Below, piece after piece: positions 1-5,533 of a stretch of 9,737 nucleotides of DNA. Position 1 is the first letter of the stretch. Every line of letters starts with the position of its first letter. The notes beneath the pieces were generated by a model. That model saw only the letters and a program-made list of their open reading frames with translations, ran no database searches and was not told where the DNA came from. The DNA is from Lentisphaeria bacterium (GTDB lineage Bacteria; Verrucomicrobiota; Lentisphaeria; Oligosphaerales; Oligosphaeraceae), in assembly GCA_016302725.1 (NCBI GenBank), contig JAEDNB010000068.1:1-9737 (forward strand), read 5' to 3'. Made by a program: the position numbers and the translations under genes.

Positions 1-122
1 CGGTGGGATTCCTCGATGATGCTGTAGCCGCAGCCGCGGTAGTCGGCGAATTCGGCCTGGGCCTTGAGGATGACGGGGCGGGGGAGGGCGGCGGGCCCTG
101 CGTTGAAGTTGAAAACTTGCAT
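1..122 (-). CDS. serC: Phosphoserine aminotransferase, N-terminal part (cut by window edge)
   Basis: The reverse strand from 122 reads MQVFNFNAGPAALPRPVILK, continues for 40 codons to the pattern GCGYSIIEESHR, and then leaves the window. The opening FNFNAGPAALP and the SI.E.SHR stretch are hallmarks of SerC, the PLP-dependent enzyme that transaminates 3-phosphohydroxypyruvate with glutamate to phosphoserine in serine (and often pyridoxal phosphate) synthesis in the cytoplasm. The PLP lysine lies outside the window. The start codon is the CAT complement at 120-122. A weak SD-like AAGGA (minus strand, 138-134) sits 11 nt upstream. A promoter-like TATAGTA about 110 nt upstream (232-238) gives a leader of roughly 100 nt. 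The gene is divergent from the 2-hydroxyacid dehydrogenase at 400. Identification is firm; only the truncation limits it. Confidence 0.92.
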   Translation of the reverse strand, partial: MQVFNFNAGPAALPRPVILKAQAEFADYRGCGYSIIEESH

Positions 123-227
123 GTCTTTCTGTTTCCTTGGGGTTGGCCCGCAGGTCAGTCTTAATTCACGGAATGGCCTTGGTGCCACCCCGAGCATTTG
201 ATTTCGTCTACCATCCTGCGGGAATGA

Positions 228-240
228 GGGGTACTATAGC
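228..240 (-). promoter_or_regulatory. Putative serC promoter -10 element
   Basis: On the minus strand this reads GCTATAGTACCCC, with TATAGTA at 238-232 and CCCC at 231-228. The same string precedes tRNA-Val, and close variants precede four other units here. It points toward serC with about 110 nt to the start codon. No good -35 hexamer is visible at 16-17 bp; instead that zone is filled by the 36-bp-period repeat. Assignment rests on recurrence of the motif, not on experiment. Confidence 0.6.
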
Positions 241-245
241 CGCCT

Positions 246-311
246 CGGGGACAACGGGCCGACCCGGGGGACGTGCCGCCCCGGGGACAACGTGCCGACC
301 CGGGGGACGGG
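246..311. repeat. Two 30-bp direct repeats, 36-bp period
   Basis: Positions 246-275 and 282-311 match except for two bases (G257/T293 and T274/G310). The core is CGGGGACAACG followed by GCCGACCCGGGGGACG. Read on the minus strand, each copy breaks down into two imperfect 17-18 bp half units of the type CGT(TG)TCCCCGGG.CGGC. The array lies directly behind the putative serC -10 element, so it could be a set of regulator sites, or simply a minisatellite. It contains no convincing gene. Confidence 0.75.
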
Positions 312-348
312 ATTACATTGGGCGGCCGCGCCGACCCGCGCCAGCCTC

Positions 349-399
349 CCCGCCCCTGCTTGTCCCGCCCCTGCTTTTCCCGCCCCTGCTTTTCCCGCC
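349..399. repeat. 15-bp tandem repeat abutting a start codon
   Basis: The unit CCCGCCCCTGCTTTT occurs at 364-378 and 379-393, with a near copy ending TTGT at 349-363 and a partial CCCGCC at 394-399, immediately before the ATG at 400. Because 15 is a multiple of 3, the repeat stays open in the frame of the downstream gene and would read as PAPAF units if translation began further upstream, for example at the ATG at 292. There is no SD site in it. Confidence 0.8.
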
Positions 400-1350
400 A
401 TGAAGACCCTGGCCATTTTCCTGGAGCATCCCGGACTTTCCTCCCTGACCATGAGCCCTGCCCAGGCCGCCGCCCTGGCCGCCCGCCTGGGGGGCGGGGT
501 GCGTGTGCGGCATTGCCTCAGCGAGAGGGAGTTCCTGGAGGCGCTTCCCGCGGCCGACTGGGCTTCCACCTGGACCTTTCGCCAGGAGTGGTTCGCCCTG
601 GCCCCCCGCCTTCGCCTGGTGAGCACCCCCGCCGCCGGGAAGGACTATTTTTCGGTGGAGTGGCCCGAGGGGGTCCTCCATTGGAACGGGGGCTTCCACG
701 GGGAACTCATGGGGGAGACTGCCGTGGCCATGCTGCTGGGGATGTGCCGGGGACTCCTGGCGGCGGTCACCACCTTCCGGGAAGACCCCTGGCCCCGGAG
801 CCAGGTGGACGCACGGATGCGCCCCCTGCGGGGCTCCACTGTGGCCATCTGCGGCTTCGGGAAAATCGGGCGCTGGGCGGGGCGCCTCCTGAAGCCCTTC
901 GGGACCAGGCTCCTGGGGGTCTCCCTGCACGGGGGCCATCCCGCCCCCGACTACTTCACCCCGGGGGACCGCTGCTGCACCGTGGAGGAACTGGACGGGC
1001 TCCTGCCCCAGGCCGACCATCTCCTCCTGGTCCTCCCCCGAAGCCCCGCCACGGACCACTTCCTGGACCGCCGCCGCCTGGCCCTCCTGCCTCCCCATGC
1101 CACGGTGACCAACCTGGGACGGGGAAACGCCATCGACGAGGAGGCCCTCGTCCAGGCCCTCTCCGCCGGAAGGCTGGCCGGCGCGTGCCTGGATGTATGC
1201 GCCCAGGAACCCCTCTCCCGGGAGAGCCCCCTGCGCCAGTGCCCCAACCTCTGGCTCACCCCCCACTCCTCTGCCTTTTCCCCCACCTACATGGACGCCT
1301 ATGCCCGGGAACTGGAGGGGCGCCTCCGCCAGGAGGGGCTGCTTCCCTAG
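400..1350 (+). CDS. D-isomer-specific 2-hydroxyacid dehydrogenase
   Basis: This 316-residue protein has the D-2-hydroxyacid dehydrogenase fold: a split N-terminal catalytic domain, a central Rossmann domain and a short C-terminal return. The nucleotide loop is GFGKIG (152-157). The three catalytic residues are visible: Arg241 in NLGRGNAIDEEAL, Glu270 in DVCAQEPL and His289 in LTPHSS. It should interconvert a 2-oxoacid and a D-2-hydroxyacid using NAD(P)H in the cytoplasm. The strand after the loop ends GVSLHG (173-178), without the Asp typical of NAD-preferring members, so NADP(H) use is inferred. Length and motifs resemble glyoxylate/hydroxypyruvate reductases (GhrA-like) more than long SerA. 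Divergence from serC leaves a 3-phosphoglycerate dehydrogenase or hydroxypyruvate reductase role possible. ATG 400 was chosen because homology-like sequence begins there; an upstream ATG at 292 would add only repeat-encoded Pro/Ala sequence. No SD site is seen. Confidence 0.87.
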   Translation: MKTLAIFLEHPGLSSLTMSPAQAAALAARLGGGVRVRHCLSEREFLEALPAADWASTWTFRQEWFALAPRLRLVSTPAAGKDYFSVEWPEGVLHWNGGFHGELMGETAVAMLLGMCRGLLAAVTTFREDPWPRSQVDARMRPLRGSTVAICGFGKIGRWAGRLLKPFGTRLLGVSLHGGHPAPDYFTPGDRCCTVEELDGLLPQADHLLLVLPRSPATDHFLDRRRLALLPPHATVTNLGRGNAIDEEALVQALSAGRLAGACLDVCAQEPLSRESPLRQCPNLWLTPHSSAFSPTYMDAYARELEGRLRQEGLLP

Positions 1351-1379
1351 CGGCGAAGAAGCCACTGCCACGCCCCGCT

Positions 1380-1389
1380 TATATTAACC
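1380..1389 (+). promoter_or_regulatory. Putative promoter -10 element of the glycosidase gene
   Basis: TATATTA at 1380-1386 is followed by ACC and resembles the other -10-type elements in the window. It lies about 78 nt before the ATG at 1464 and only 8 nt before the in-frame ATG at 1395. A transcript starting a few bases downstream would leave that ATG at or before its 5' end. This is one reason to prefer 1464 as the start. No clear -35 is visible. Confidence 0.5.
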
Positions 1390-1414
1390 GGGCAATGAAC
1401 CGGGCAAGGCCCGG
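1386..1414 (+). repeat. 10-bp direct repeat and hairpin at the likely transcript start
   Basis: AACCGGGCAA occurs at 1386-1395 and again at 1398-1407. The second copy also forms a hairpin, CCGGGC (1400-1405) with GCCCGG (1409-1414) and a 3-nt loop. It sits just after the -10 element, so it would be at the 5' end of the mRNA. It may be an operator or an mRNA-stabilising structure. A CA-rich, SD-less stretch (about 1428-1452) follows. Confidence 0.5.
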
Positions 1415-1463
1415 CCCCGGCCCCCAGAAAACACCACCCCACCACACACACAAGCCCCTCCCC

Positions 1464-3086
1464 ATGCCCGCCGTCTACCAGGAAAAGCGTTCCGTCCGCT
1501 ATCTCGCCCCCACCCGCGTTGTGTGGCACTCCCCCGAAGCCCTCCATGCCGCCGCCCTCCTGGAGGTGGCGGGGGAAACCGCCAGCATCTGGAGAAGCCC
1601 CGGGCTCCATCTGCCCCCCCGGGCGGGCATCATCCTGGAATATGACACGCCCCTGCCACTCCAGGGGGTGCGCATCTCCCGGGGACGGGACGGGGCGGGC
1701 CCCGTCCCGGTGCGCCTCCGCCTGGGGGAGTCCGTCTCGGAGGTGCTCTCCCAGCCCAACAACGACCACGCCATGCATGACATCACCATGCCCATCTCCT
1801 CCATGGGCGTCAGCCGCGTGGGCAATACCGGCTTCCGCTTCCTCCACCTGGAGAACCTGGACGAGACGGCGACCCTGCAACTGCGGGAATGCTCCGCGGA
1901 GGCCTGGGTCCATCCCGCCGCCAGGGTGGGAACCTTCCAAAGCAGCGATCCCCTCCTGGACCGAATCTTCCAGGCCTGCGTGGCCACCCTGGACAAGTGC
2001 ATCTCCCCCCTGATGCTGGACGGGACCAAGAGGGACCGGCTGGTCTGGATGGGGGACCTCTACAACGAAATCCGCGCCTGCGGCGTCCTCTATCCCCGCC
2101 ACTGCGCCATCCCCGAAAGCCTGGAGTTCCTCAACGAGGAGGCCCTGGTGAACCACTCCTTCAACGGCATCCCCTCCTACACCGCCTACTGGTTCCTGGC
2201 CCAGAGGGAATACCACCGGCTCTATGGCGACAGCCCCTTCCTCCAAAGCCAGAGAACCCCCTTCCGACTCTTCTCACGCCTCATGCTGGACGAATACGAG
2301 GAGAGGCCGGAGGCCGTGCTCCAGGAGGCCATCGTGGACTGGGGGACGCAGGAGTGCGTCCCCCCCGCCTCCTACGGGCCCCTTTTCCTGGCCGCCGTCC
2401 GCTCCTGCCGGGAACTGGCGGGGCTGCTGGAGGAGGAGGAGATTGAGGGGCGCTGCCGCCGGGCGGAGGCGTCCCTGGCCTCCCGCATCTCCCTGGCGGC
2501 CCTCCCGAAATCCGCCTGGGCCTGGGCGGGCCTCACGGGGCTGGCCTCTCCGCGCCAGGCCGCGGAACGCCTGATGGAGAAGCCCGAGGAGGGACTCTCC
2601 ACCTTCCATTTCGACAATTTCCTCCGGGTCTACTCCGCCGCCGGGGAGACGCCGAGGGCGCTGGACCTGCTGCGCCGCTACTACGGGGCCATGCTGGACC
2701 TGGGGGCGCGCACCATCTGGGAGCAGTTCGACCTGCCCTGGGCGGAAAATGCCAGCCCCATTGACCAAATGCCCCTCCCCGGAAAGAGAGACGTCCACCG
2801 GGATTGCGGACGGGGATGCTTCCAGGGACTGCGGAACAGCCTCTGCCACGGCTGGGGCGCCTCCCCCGTGGCCTGGATGATGGAAACCCTCGCCGGCATC
2901 ACTCCCCTGGGGGAGGGGTTCCGGCAGGGCGCACGGGTGAACCCAGACCTCTGCGGACTGGAATACCTGGACGCCGTCTGCGCCACACCCCAGGGGCCCG
3001 TCTCCGTGCGCCTGCGCAAAGGGGAGCCGCCCCAGGTGGCCGCCCCCCAGGGCATGGCGCTCCAGGTCTCCCTCCGCCCCCTCTGA
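1464..3086 (+). CDS. GH78-like alpha-L-rhamnosidase (six-hairpin glycosidase)
   Basis: This 540-residue protein resembles bacterial alpha-L-rhamnosidases of family GH78, inverting enzymes that release terminal L-rhamnose from glycans and glycosides. Residues about 1-155 look like a beta-sandwich. The (alpha/alpha)6 barrel runs from about FQSSDPLLDRIFQ (158-170) to 480, and a short beta-rich tail ends the protein. Visible motifs are DGTKRDRLVWMGD (186-198), corresponding to the family's RDERLGWTGD region; GARTIWEQFD (414-423); and SLCHGWGASP (459-468). In that alignment Asp191 falls where many GH78 enzymes have the acidic catalytic Glu. No signal peptide is seen, so it is probably cytoplasmic and would act on imported oligosaccharides. 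It is shorter than typical GH78 proteins (often 700-1000 residues). ATG 1464 is preferred over 1395 because the earlier start adds only Pro/His-rich sequence and lies almost on the promoter. Substrate is not provable from sequence; related six-hairpin families are an alternative. Confidence 0.8.
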   Translation: MPAVYQEKRSVRYLAPTRVVWHSPEALHAAALLEVAGETASIWRSPGLHLPPRAGIILEYDTPLPLQGVRISRGRDGAGPVPVRLRLGESVSEVLSQPNNDHAMHDITMPISSMGVSRVGNTGFRFLHLENLDETATLQLRECSAEAWVHPAARVGTFQSSDPLLDRIFQACVATLDKCISPLMLDGTKRDRLVWMGDLYNEIRACGVLYPRHCAIPESLEFLNEEALVNHSFNGIPSYTAYWFLAQREYHRLYGDSPFLQSQRTPFRLFSRLMLDEYEERPEAVLQEAIVDWGTQECVPPASYGPLFLAAVRSCRELAGLLEEEEIEGRCRRAEASLASRISLAALPKSAWAWAGLTGLASPRQAAERLMEKPEEGLSTFHFDNFLRVYSAAGETPRALDLLRRYYGAMLDLGARTIWEQFDLPWAENASPIDQMPLPGKRDVHRDCGRGCFQGLRNSLCHGWGASPVAWMMETLAGITPLGEGFRQGARVNPDLCGLEYLDAVCATPQGPVSVRLRKGEPPQVAAPQGMALQVSLRPL

Positions 3087-3104
3087 ACAACCCCATGCCT
3101 CCGC

Positions 3105-3150
3105 CCGGAAAAGACGGGGAAATCCGGGAAAAATCCCCGGAAAGACGGGG
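3105..3150. repeat. Direct repeat with central hairpin after the glycosidase gene
   Basis: CCGGAAAAGACGGGG (3105-3119) recurs as CCGGAAAGACGGGG (3137-3150). Between them, TCCGGG (3123-3128) and CCCGGA (3136-3141) can pair around a 7-nt loop. There is no T run, so it is not a standard intrinsic terminator for the glycosidase gene, although it occupies that position. Confidence 0.5.
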
Positions 3151-3157
3151 GGCTGGC

Positions 3158-3191
3158 TTGCAAAACGGAAGAGCGGGGCTAGATTATCCCC
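3158..3191 (+). promoter_or_regulatory. Putative promoter of tRNA-Cys
   Basis: TTGCAA (3158-3163), a 16-bp spacer and TAGATT (3180-3185, followed by ATCCCC) form a good housekeeping-sigma promoter 18 nt before the tRNA. The -10 box lies inside an inverted repeat, AGCGGGG (3172-3178) and CCCCGCT (3188-3194). The tRNA-Val promoter has the same arrangement. Confidence 0.7.
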
Positions 3192-3204
3192 GCTTTCATC
3201 CAAA

Positions 3205-3279
3205 GGCACGATAGCCAAGTGGTAAGGCGAAGGTCTGCAAAACCTTTATTCATCGGTCCGAATCCGATTCGTGCCTCCA
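3205..3279 (+). tRNA. tRNA-Cys (anticodon GCA)
   Basis: The cloverleaf folds fully. The acceptor stem is GGCACGA (3205-3211) with TCGTGCC (3269-3275), and the D stem is GCC/GGC. The anticodon stem is AAGGT/ACCTT with loop CTGCAAA, giving anticodon GCA at 3237-3239. The T stem is ATCGG/CCGAT. The discriminator is U (3276), as expected for tRNA-Cys, and CCA is encoded at 3277-3279. The T loop is TCCGAAT rather than the usual TTCGAAT, so position 55 is C; see findings. D-loop GG is present. Confidence 0.95.
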
Positions 3280-3311
3280 TCCCTTTTCCCCGCGTCGCGG
3301 CTTATCGCATC

Positions 3312-3351
3312 GGCCGGCTGTGTTCAGGTTGAACTGCTCTCACGGCCGGCC
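3312..3351. repeat. Inverted repeat, 11-bp stem with nested palindrome
   Basis: GGCCGGCTGTG (3312-3322) pairs with CACGGCCGGCC (3341-3351) with one G-U wobble, around an 18-nt loop. The loop overlaps the palindrome GTTCAGGTTGAAC (3322-3334). It lies 33 nt after tRNA-Cys. Without a T run it is at best an atypical terminator; a protein-binding site or structured RNA is equally possible. Confidence 0.55.
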
Positions 3352-3417
3352 TTGCCATATCTGCCCATGCCTCCCCGAAGAGGGGCCGCCAGGCCGCCTT
3401 TCGGCAAATTATGGAAC

Positions 3418-3446
3418 CCAGGGGGTTCTTCCGGGATTCCCCCTGG
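3418..3446. repeat. Inverted repeat, perfect 8-bp stem
   Basis: CCAGGGGG (3418-3425) and CCCCCTGG (3439-3446) pair perfectly around a 13-nt loop. No T run follows. Function unknown. Confidence 0.5.
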
Positions 3447-3627
3447 AAGGGAAGGCCCCCGGGAGGGGCAGGGCGCCCATGGCAGGCCTCCCCGAATCCC
3501 ACGTCCCCCCATCGATTCCCTCCAATTATGACGGTTCCTTCCCGGGACGGATGGCCCCAGGGGAGGGCGGACGCGACGGCGCCCGCCAGGACTGCCCGCG
3601 CCGTATCTCCCCCCTGAATCCCCACCT

Positions 3628-3639
3628 TTCCCTAGGGAA
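3628..3639. repeat. 12-bp perfect palindrome
   Basis: TTCCCTAGGGAA is a perfect palindrome about 80 nt before the gene at 3719. It might be a dimeric regulator's operator for the downstream two-gene unit. In a region this rich in short repeats it could also be chance. Confidence 0.4.
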
Positions 3640-3718
3640 CGCGCCCCTGCGGCGGCGCCCCGCCCACTCCACCCCCGCCCCAGAAAGAAGAAAAGGATAT
3701 TTTCCCTGACCTGATTGT

Positions 3719-4081
3719 ATGGCAAAGAAACGCTTTACCTACGACGACGCCTACGACGAAGACGAGGAACTGCTGCTGGACCGAAAGGCCAAGCGCAAGC
3801 GGGAGAGAGAGTTGGAGCGCCAGCGCCAGGAGGCGGAACAGGCTCCCCAGCATCCCGCCGACGAGACCATGGTGCGCGTGGTCGCCGCATGCCAGGCGAA
3901 CCAGTGGAGGGAGGCGGCCGTCATCTGCCTCACCGCCATGGAACGCTTCCGGCAGGAGGGACAGCCCGAGATGGCGGAGAGCATCTCCGCCGCCTTCCAG
4001 AAAATCGACCGATCCCTGCGCCGCCAGATGATTGCCGCTTTTGTCCGTGAATCCGAAACCCTGTTGAGCCATAAGGAGTGA
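3719..4081 (+). CDS. Hypothetical protein, small and highly charged (120 aa)
   Basis: I do not recognise this family. Residues 5-21 are acidic with tyrosines (FTYDDAYDEDEELLLD). Residues 22-40 are a basic-to-mixed helix (RKAKRKRERELERQRQEAE). After a Gln/Pro linker (41-48), residues 50-115 form two or three amphipathic helices containing VRVVAACQANQWREAAVICL. There is no signal peptide or membrane segment, so a soluble cytoplasmic protein is expected. The gene is very likely real: codon use matches its neighbours, and its last codons contain the SD site (AAGGAG, 4073-4078) of the next gene 7 nt downstream, so the two are translationally linked. No SD is seen before its own ATG. Its partner is a coiled-coil protein, which suggests, but does not prove, a shared complex. 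Confidence 0.75.
   Translation: MAKKRFTYDDAYDEDEELLLDRKAKRKRERELERQRQEAEQAPQHPADETMVRVVAACQANQWREAAVICLTAMERFRQEGQPEMAESISAAFQKIDRSLRRQMIAAFVRESETLLSHKE
4073..4078 (+). promoter_or_regulatory. Shine-Dalgarno site of the coiled-coil gene
   Basis: AAGGAG lies inside the last codons of the upstream gene, 10 nt before the ATG at 4089. It decides that start and shows that the two genes form one transcription unit. Confidence 0.75.
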
Positions 4082-4088
4082 TTCCCGA

Positions 4089-5468
4089 ATGCTGGGAAAC
4101 AACGAGAAAATCCAAGGGGTCAGCATCCCTGACCTCTTCTCGGCCATGCTGGCCGAACTGCCCTGGCGTGTCTTGCACAAGTACATCACCGACAACGCCC
4201 AGTTGATGAAAATCTGCACCCTGGGCGGACACCGGGTGGACCCCCAGCAGCGCCCCCGCCTGATGCGGCAGGTGCAGAACGAGGCGGAACGGAACAACTA
4301 CAGCGACGCCACCTGCAACGCCCTCTTCGCCGTCTGGTATCCCGTGCACGAGAAACTCCACGAGAAGCTGGAGACCTATTTCAAGTCCGAGGAATACAAG
4401 GCCTACCGCGCGGAGCACAAGCTGACCGAGGAGGACTATGTCCTCTCCGACGAGAAGTTCTCCCAGTTCTACGAGAGCGGCGAGGGAAAGGCCTGGAAGA
4501 TCCTGCTGGCCTTCTCCCCCCTGAAGTTCCCCCAGTCCCAGGCAGACCAGATCCTCCATCCCCAGGGGGCCTCGGAGGAGGTGCTCGCCCAGGCCGCCCA
4601 GTGGGAGAAGAAATGCGGCGAGGCGGAGAAGAAGGCCGCCGCCGCCATGGCCGACCTGGAGCGCTCCCGCGCCCAGCAGCAGTCCCTGGAGACGGAACTG
4701 CGAAACCTGAAGCAGCAGTTGCGCACCCAGAAGGGCGAGATGGACGCCCTGGCCCAGAAGTTGCAGTCCAGCCAGGCGGAGACCCGCCGCCTCTCCGGGC
4801 AGTTGTCCAGCCGCACGGAGGAGTTGAACCGCAAGGCGGCGGAGACCGCGGAGAATGCCGACCGGATGACGGGCCGCCTCCAGGGGGAGTTGTCCCGCCT
4901 GAAGGAGGAAGTGAACGGGTGGCAGAACAAGTTCCAGGAGCAGTTGCAGGCGAACCGGCAGATCCAGCACGAGTCTGAAGTGGTGGGCGCCCGGGCGGGG
5001 AAGGCGGATGCGGAGAAGGAGGAAGCCCTCCGGAAACTGAAGGAATCCCAGAAGTTCGTGGACCTCCTCCTCTCCCGGATCGAATGGGCGAAGCTGGGTT
5101 CCCAGCTGAAGCTCTCCCCCACCCTGCGGAAGAATTTCAACAGCATGCTGAAGCGCCTGAACTACGAGGAGGACCTCTCCCTGACCATCGAGGGTACTCT
5201 GCCCCAGTTCTGGGAACGCCTCCAGAGGGGGGAGACCGCCCTGGTGCAGAAAATCGCCAACTCCAATACCCTGGAGGTGATGAACGGGGACATGGAGGCC
5301 TTCTGGGAAGAGGTGAAGGACTCCTTCGACGAAGTCCAGAAATCCCTGGAAGCCCGGGTCTTCATGATTGGACTCATCCACGAGCTCCTCTTCACCGTCT
5401 ACACCCCCGGTCAACTGGCCACCCCCACCATCCCCGCCGCCACCCCCAAAAAGAAATCGGAATCCTGA
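4089..5468 (+). CDS. Hypothetical coiled-coil protein (459 aa)
   Basis: I do not recognise the family. Residues 1-160 form a predicted helical globular domain with several aromatics (LPWRVLHKYI, ALFAVWYPVHEKLHEKLETYF and KAWKILLAFSPLKF). Residues about 162-325 are a long Glu/Lys/Gln/Ala-rich coiled coil with few prolines or glycines (for example EKKCGEAEKKAAAAMADLER). Residues 326-435 form a second ordered region, DLLLSRIEWAKLGSQLKL to FWEEVKDSFDEVQ and a hydrophobic VFMIGLIHELLFTVY (424-438). The tail is Pro/Thr then KKKSES. No signal peptide is seen; the 424-438 segment is too polar and short to call a membrane span. A scaffold, cytoskeletal or chromosome-associated role is conceivable, but nothing in the sequence assigns one. 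It follows the 120-aa gene with an embedded SD site and precedes tRNA-Val. Confidence 0.82.
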   Translation: MLGNNEKIQGVSIPDLFSAMLAELPWRVLHKYITDNAQLMKICTLGGHRVDPQQRPRLMRQVQNEAERNNYSDATCNALFAVWYPVHEKLHEKLETYFKSEEYKAYRAEHKLTEEDYVLSDEKFSQFYESGEGKAWKILLAFSPLKFPQSQADQILHPQGASEEVLAQAAQWEKKCGEAEKKAAAAMADLERSRAQQQSLETELRNLKQQLRTQKGEMDALAQKLQSSQAETRRLSGQLSSRTEELNRKAAETAENADRMTGRLQGELSRLKEEVNGWQNKFQEQLQANRQIQHESEVVGARAGKADAEKEEALRKLKESQKFVDLLLSRIEWAKLGSQLKLSPTLRKNFNSMLKRLNYEEDLSLTIEGTLPQFWERLQRGETALVQKIANSNTLEVMNGDMEAFWEEVKDSFDEVQKSLEARVFMIGLIHELLFTVYTPGQLATPTIPAATPKKKSES

Positions 5469-5479
5469 CGGAGGAGAGG

Positions 5480-5513
5480 TTGAAAATCAGGGCGGGGTCG
5501 TTATAGTACCCCC
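5480..5513 (+). promoter_or_regulatory. Putative promoter of tRNA-Val
   Basis: TTGAAA (5480-5485), a 16-bp spacer and TATAGT (5502-5507, then ACCCCC) make a strong sigma-70-type promoter 25 nt upstream of the tRNA. GCGGGG (5492-5497) and CCCCGC (5510-5515) flank the -10 box as an inverted repeat, as at tRNA-Cys. Confidence 0.75.
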
Positions 5514-5533
5514 GCTTCCCGACATCCAAAAGC

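Larger units (their letters stand above)
3280..3718. other. Gene-free region with several inverted repeats
   Basis: About 440 bp carry no convincing coding sequence; the open frames here are short and of odd composition on both strands. Three clear inverted repeats are present and listed separately (3312-3351, 3418-3446 and 3628-3639). I see no match to tmRNA, SRP RNA, RNase P RNA or a known riboswitch. The region could hold the tRNA-Cys terminator, the promoter of the gene at 3719 (GATATTTTCCC at 3697-3707 is a weak candidate) and possibly a small RNA. Confidence 0.45.

Noticed and set aside
246..311. CRISPR-like array, given direct repeats with a 36-bp period
   Set aside because: Only two copies occur, the spacer is 6 bp, and there are no cas genes; it is a short tandem repeat instead.
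273..1463. In-frame upstream extension of the glycosidase frame, which stays open for almost 400 codons before ATG 1464
   Set aside because: It overlaps the dehydrogenase gene in another frame, has the Pro/Gly/Arg-rich composition of a GC-rich shadow frame, and a promoter lies at 1380. No fusion protein is likely.
3930..5414. Long open frame on the minus strand opposite the coiled-coil gene (494 codons)
   Set aside because: It mirrors the codon bias of the plus-strand gene and is Leu/Gly-rich without domains, and the plus strand has the SD-supported, coherent protein.
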